From: JAIBJN01 sp963842305
Lineage (GTDB): Bacteria; Actinomycetota; Thermoleophilia; Gaiellales; Gaiellaceae
Length of the DNA stretch: 64,000 bases
Assembly: GCA_963842305.1 (NCBI GenBank)
Contig: CAWJFW010000002.1
Location: 248,001 to 312,000, forward strand
Direction of reading: 5' to 3'
Under the pieces are notes generated by a model that ran no database searches, was not told the origin of the DNA, and saw nothing but the letters and a program-made list of their open reading frames with translations. Both the position numbers and the translations under genes were made by a program. This document shows, in pieces, positions 60,312-64,000 of this stretch; positions within the stretch are counted from its first letter, which is position 1; every line of letters starts with the position of its first letter.

Positions 60312-61367
60312 GTGGACGAGATAGCGGCCATCCTCGCGATCGTCGCCGCGATCTGCTTCGCGCTCGCTGCCACGCTCTGGCAGCGGGCTTCGGTCGCTCT
60401 GGGCGTCGAAGCTGGAGGGCCACAGTCGTTCCTTCGCCTGTTCGGGAGCGGCGTGTGGCTGCTCGGCCTCGGCGTGCAGATCCTCGGTGTGCTCTTGCAA
60501 GCGGCCGCACTCGATCGCGGGCGGGTCGCCATCATCCAGCCGCTGCTGGTGACCTCGATCGTCTGGGCCCTGCCGCTCGGCTACTTCCTTACCGCCCAGG
60601 TCGTGACCCGGCGACATGTCCTCGGCGCGGCGATCGTTGTCGGCGGGCTCGCGGTCTTTGCCAGTGTGGGTGACCCGGCCGGGGGGATCGACAACGCGCC
60701 GACCTCGGACTGGATCTCGGCGCTCCTTGTCGTCGGCGCGATCTGCGCCGGCCTCATGCTCTTCTCCGGGCACGGAGGCCCCGGCACGAGAGCGGCCATC
60801 CTCGGTGCGACCGCCGGAATCCTCTACGGGGTGTCGGCAACGCTCATGAAGCCCGTCGTGGAGGAGTTCCATGCGGACGGAGCCGCGCAGGTGCTGGAAG
60901 GCTGGCAGCTCTGGCTCATGGCCGGGGCGGGCATCATCGGCTTCTACCTGCAGCAGCTATCACTGGCGACGGGGCGGCTCGTGACCTCGGTGGCGACCGT
61001 CTCGGTGGCGAACCCCGTCGTGAGCGTGCTGCTCGGCGTGCTCGTCCTCCAGGAGCGGCTGGACCAGCCGCCGGCCTGGCACGCCGTGGTCGCGGTCGGC
61101 GCGCTCGCCGTCGCGCTTCTCGGGGCGATCGTCATCGTCTCGGCGTCGGAGCAGGCCTCGGAGAGTCAAGGGGCCGATCGTGCTTCCGATCCGGTCAACA
61201 AGGGAGCCGCAAACGGCGTAGAGTGCCCGTCGCCGGAGCAAGCCCTCCTGTCGGCAACCAGGGAACGCACGTGCCAGATGCCCCTAAGCCCAGCGAGAAC
61301 GAGCAGCGCCCGCGTGTCCTTATCCTCGGAGGCGGCTTCGCCGGGATCGGGGCGGCGCGAGCGCTGA
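60312..61367 (+). CDS. EamA/DMT superfamily transporter
   Basis: GTG 60312 is preferred (VDEIAAILAIVAAICF); 60291 is an earlier start in frame. Nine to ten membrane segments with two EamA repeats (ILAIVAAICFALAATLWQRA, and later LQQLSLATGRLVTSVATVSV, VSVLLGVLVLQERLDQPPAW). The last about 60 residues (NGVECPSPEQALLSATRERT to SPGSGRRER) are not membrane-like and overlap the start of the NADH dehydrogenase gene, so a native stop was probably lost near 61150-61270. Substrate unknown. Confidence 0.75.
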   Translation: MDEIAAILAIVAAICFALAATLWQRASVALGVEAGGPQSFLRLFGSGVWLLGLGVQILGVLLQAAALDRGRVAIIQPLLVTSIVWALPLGYFLTAQVVTRRHVLGAAIVVGGLAVFASVGDPAGGIDNAPTSDWISALLVVGAICAGLMLFSGHGGPGTRAAILGATAGILYGVSATLMKPVVEEFHADGAAQVLEGWQLWLMAGAGIIGFYLQQLSLATGRLVTSVATVSVANPVVSVLLGVLVLQERLDQPPAWHAVVAVGALAVALLGAIVIVSASEQASESQGADRASDPVNKGAANGVECPSPEQALLSATRERTCQMPLSPARTSSARVSLSSEAASPGSGRRER

Positions 61368-62557
61368 AGGGCGTCGAGGCTGACGTCGTGCTGGTGGACA
61401 AGCACGACTACCACACGTTCCAGCCGCTCCTCTACCAGCTCGCAACCGACCTGCTCGAGCCGAGCGCCGTCGGCCATGCGCTGCGCGACCTCTTCCATGA
61501 GCAGCCGAACGTCACCGTCCATCAGGACGCGGTCACCGCGATCGACCTGGAAAAGCGCGAGGCTCGATTCGCCGAGCTTGCGCCGATCACTTACGACTAC
61601 CTGGTGCTCGGGCTCGGCGCCGAGGTCAACTTCTTCGGCACGGAGGGCGCCGCCGAGCATGCATTCCCGATGTACACGCTGGCCGATGCCGTTCGGCTCA
61701 AGGAGCACGTCCTGCAGAAATGGGAGGCGACCGACAGGAAACCGGAGCTCGCGAAGGACGGCGCGCTCAACATCGTGGTCGTCGGCGGCGGACCGACGGG
61801 CGTTGAAAGCGCCGGGGCCCTGATCGAGCTCTACCGCGGCGAATTCAGCAAGGACTACCCGAGCCTGCCGGAAGACCAGGCCCGCATCGTGCTGGTCGAG
61901 GCCGGAGACGAGCTCTTCGCGATGTTCAAGAAGAACCTTCGGACGTACACCGAGAAGGCACTCGAGGACCGCGGTGTCGAGGTGCAGGTCGGGGAGACGG
62001 TCGCCTCGGTGGCGCCCACCCGCGTCACGCTCAAGTCGGGCAAGGAGATCGAGGCTCACACACTGGTCTGGGGCGCGGGCCTCGTGGCGAATCCCATCGT
62101 CGAGTCCCTCGGGCTCGAACTCGAGCACGGGAAGCGCATTCCGACGGAGCCGGATCTCAGGGTGAAGGGACATCCCGAGGTGTTCGCGGTCGGCGACATA
62201 GCGTGGATCACCGATACGGGGACGAGCACGGTCCTTCCGCAGCTGGGCTCCGTCGCCCTGCAGGCCGGCGAGCGTGCCGGCGAGAACATTGCCCGGCGCA
62301 TCGCGGGGAAGGAGACCGAGCCCTTCGTCTACCACGACAAGGGCACGATGGCGACGATCGGACGGGGGGCGGCAGTCGTCCAGTTCCGTCACGGTCGGAC
62401 AATGAAGGGCAAGGCTGCATCGCTTGCCTGGGGCACGGTGCACCTCGCCCTGCTTTCCACGGGCGAGGACCGGGCCAAGGCGCTGGTGGACTGGACGTGG
62501 GCGGGCTTTTCGCACGAGCGCCCCGGACGGATCACCGTGCGGACGGAAGAGAAGTGA
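61271..62557 (+). CDS. Type II NADH dehydrogenase (NDH-2)-like flavoprotein
   Basis: A 428-residue flavoprotein from GTG 61271 (upstream in-frame starts run into the previous gene). FAD motif VLILGGGFAGIGAARALKG, KHDYHTFQPLLYQLATDLLE, the NADH Rossmann motif IVVVGGGPTGVESAGALIEL, and FAVGDIAWITD near the C-terminus are typical. A hydrophobic C-terminal segment (KGKAASLAWGTVHLALLSTG) anchors it to the membrane. It passes electrons from NADH to quinone without pumping protons. Confidence 0.9.
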   Translation: MPDAPKPSENEQRPRVLILGGGFAGIGAARALKGVEADVVLVDKHDYHTFQPLLYQLATDLLEPSAVGHALRDLFHEQPNVTVHQDAVTAIDLEKREARFAELAPITYDYLVLGLGAEVNFFGTEGAAEHAFPMYTLADAVRLKEHVLQKWEATDRKPELAKDGALNIVVVGGGPTGVESAGALIELYRGEFSKDYPSLPEDQARIVLVEAGDELFAMFKKNLRTYTEKALEDRGVEVQVGETVASVAPTRVTLKSGKEIEAHTLVWGAGLVANPIVESLGLELEHGKRIPTEPDLRVKGHPEVFAVGDIAWITDTGTSTVLPQLGSVALQAGERAGENIARRIAGKETEPFVYHDKGTMATIGRGAAVVQFRHGRTMKGKAASLAWGTVHLALLSTGEDRAKALVDWTWAGFSHERPGRITVRTEEK

Positions 62558-62648
62558 GCGTGTTTACCCCAGCATCTTTGGCGACGAGGCTCGTACCGCT
62601 GCGACGCGATAGCGTCTCCGCGAACCATGCCTAGGAGGAGCGGCTGAT

Positions 62649-64000
62649 ATGGCAAGGACATCGCAGGTCACTGACGGTCTGGAGAACGGAGACGTGCTGG
62701 TCATCTTCGGGATCACCGGCGACCTTGCGAAGGTGATGACCTTCCATTCGCTCTACCGGCTCGAGGCGCGCGGGTTGCTTACGGGCCCGATCGTCGGCGT
62801 CGCGGTCGACGACTGGACGGTCGACCAGCTCGTCGAGCGTGCCCGCGAGTCGATCGTCGGCACCGGCGAGAAGCTGAAGAAGAAGGTGTTCGACCGCTTG
62901 GCGGCGCGGTTCGACTACGTCTCCGGCGACTTCAACGACGCTGCGACGTACAAGCGCGTCGGCAAGGCGATCAAGGGCGCAAAGCGGCCAGTCTTCTACC
63001 TGGAGATCCCCCCCTTCCTCTTCGGCACGGTCGTCAAGGGGCTCTCGGAGGCCGGGCTCACGGAGAACGCGCGCGTCGTCGTGGAGAAGCCCTTCGGCCA
63101 CGACCTCGAATCCGCCCGTGCGCTCGCCGACGAGTTGCATCAGTACGTCGACGAGTCGCAGATCTACCGGATCGACCACTTCCTCGGGAAGATGGGGCTC
63201 CAAGAGATCCTCTTCCTGCGGTTCGCGAACACGATGCTCGAGCCGGTCTGGAACCGGAACTACATCGAGTGCGTCGAGATCACGATGGCCGAGAACTTCG
63301 GCGTCGAGGATCGAGGCCACTTCTACGACCCGGTCGGCGCGCTGCGTGACGTCGTTGTGAACCACCTCATGCAGGTGGTCGCCGCCACGGCGATGGAGCC
63401 TCCGTCGGGTGGCGACACCGGGACGCTCAAGGACGGCATGGTTGCCCTGTTTCGCTCGGTCCGCACGGCCGACCCCGCCCATTACGTCCGCGGCCAGTAC
63501 GACGGGTACCTCAAGATCGACGGCGTCGATCCGAAGTCGACGACGGAAACGTACGCCGCGCTGCGGCTCGAGATCGACAACTGGCGCTGGTCGGACGTCC
63601 CCTTCTTCATCCGGACGGGGAAGCGGTTGCCGGCGCTCCAGACCGAGGTCAGGCTCGTCTTCAAGCATCCGCCGCGCCTCGGCTTCGGGGTCATCGACAG
63701 CAGCACGGCACCGGACCAGTTCGTCATCAAGCTCGACCCCACGACCGGCGTTCGCACCATCCTCACGGCGCACCGGGCCGACGCGAAGAGGCCCGAGGCG
63801 GTCACGCTCGACATGGAGTTCGCCGAGGAAGGCGGCGAGGGCCCGACCCCCTACGAGGTGCTGCTCGATGCGGCCATGGTCGGACAGAGCGTTCGCTTCA
63901 CGCGCCAGGACGGGGTCGAGGAGACCTGGCGGATCATGCAGCCCCTGCTGGATACCCGCCGCAGGTGCATCCGTACAAGCCGGGCACGTGGGGCCCGAAG
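62649..64000 (+). CDS. zwf: Glucose-6-phosphate dehydrogenase, C-terminus beyond the window
   Basis: ATG 62649 follows AGGAGGAG. NADP motif VLVIFGITGDLAKVMTFHSL (the GxTGDLA form), EKPFGHDLESARAL, catalytic motif IYRIDHFLGKMGLQEIL with the active-site His, and the FIRTGKRLP block. It is complete up to about 63950. There the frame shifts: LLDTRRRCIRT replaces the expected LLDNPPQVHPYKPGTWGP, which appears in the next frame to the window edge, consistent with one lost A at 63952-63954. First enzyme of the oxidative pentose phosphate pathway. Confidence 0.93.
   Translation, partial: MARTSQVTDGLENGDVLVIFGITGDLAKVMTFHSLYRLEARGLLTGPIVGVAVDDWTVDQLVERARESIVGTGEKLKKKVFDRLAARFDYVSGDFNDAATYKRVGKAIKGAKRPVFYLEIPPFLFGTVVKGLSEAGLTENARVVVEKPFGHDLESARALADELHQYVDESQIYRIDHFLGKMGLQEILFLRFANTMLEPVWNRNYIECVEITMAENFGVEDRGHFYDPVGALRDVVVNHLMQVVAATAMEPPSGGDTGTLKDGMVALFRSVRTADPAHYVRGQYDGYLKIDGVDPKSTTETYAALRLEIDNWRWSDVPFFIRTGKRLPALQTEVRLVFKHPPRLGFGVIDSSTAPDQFVIKLDPTTGVRTILTAHRADAKRPEAVTLDMEFAEEGGEGPTPYEVLLDAAMVGQSVRFTRQDGVEETWRIMQPLLDTRRRCIRTSRARGAR

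Noticed and set aside
1..64000. CRISPR array, tRNA, rRNA or insertion sequence
   Set aside because: No regularly spaced repeats, no cloverleaf with CCA-type end and no transposase were seen. GGTTCGAAACC near 9693 looks like a T-arm but has no other tRNA parts.

Overview
The window is about 64 kb of high-GC DNA. GTG/TTG starts are common, coding is dense with many 4-base ATGA/GTGA overlaps, and the gene content is typical of soil Actinomycetota: DUF2254, DUF2243, Holin-X and DUF3618 envelope proteins, GAP family, DUF6197, HAAT-type ABC transporter, type I NAD(P)H enoyl reductase. A Thermoleophilia-like lineage (Gaiellales/Solirubrobacterales) fits best, but this is inferred from gene style; no rRNA, tRNA or marker gene is present to prove it. 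An unusual number of genes carry a single-base frameshift, often at a G run, so either the assembly retains indel errors or many accessory genes are decaying.

Layout. 1-12,634: a truncated TetR gene with two operator-like boxes, then an island of small envelope and stress genes (SRPBCC protein, DUF883-like, Holin-X, DUF3618, manganese catalase, PRC-barrel-like protein, DUF2254, DUF2243, TerB-like, Cys-rich protein, GlsB-type protein, CorA transporter), separated by strong hairpins and by gene-poor stretches with gene remnants. 12,679-17,728: a compact integrated element with a tyrosine integrase, excisionase-like and Xre-like regulators and a primase/polymerase-helicase protein. 17,728-22,311: lipid genes (acyltransferase, flippase-like protein, PAP2 phosphatase, SDR, FabI).

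22,342-40,966 is the most interesting part. It is a single catabolic locus: a branched-chain-amino-acid-type ABC transporter, two UPF0261/Tm-1-like proteins, a TIM-barrel partner corresponding to the other half of plant Tm-1, a cupin, a GlcD-like FAD oxidase, three sugar isomerase/epimerase TIM barrels, a creatininase-fold amidohydrolase, a DeoR regulator, two Gfo/Idh/MocA dehydrogenases and a DeoC/FbaB-type aldolase. A 17-bp tandem direct repeat lies in the divergent promoter and is the probable DeoR operator. The likely logic is uptake of a polyol, sugar acid or glycoside, oxidation and isomerisation, then aldol cleavage; the substrate is unknown.

40,987-54,800: a lipoprotein, an acetate-transporter-family protein, an ABC-2 exporter, DUF6197 and DUF421 proteins, a cupredoxin lipoprotein, a NarL-type two-component pair next to an HtrA protease, and an MMPL transporter with an inserted DUF4234-like segment. 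53,664-64,000: a flippase-like protein and a shattered flippase pseudogene around a membrane-anchored phosphodiesterase, an MFS remnant, two UspA-type proteins, GAP and EamA transporters, a type II NADH dehydrogenase and a glucose-6-phosphate dehydrogenase cut by the window edge.
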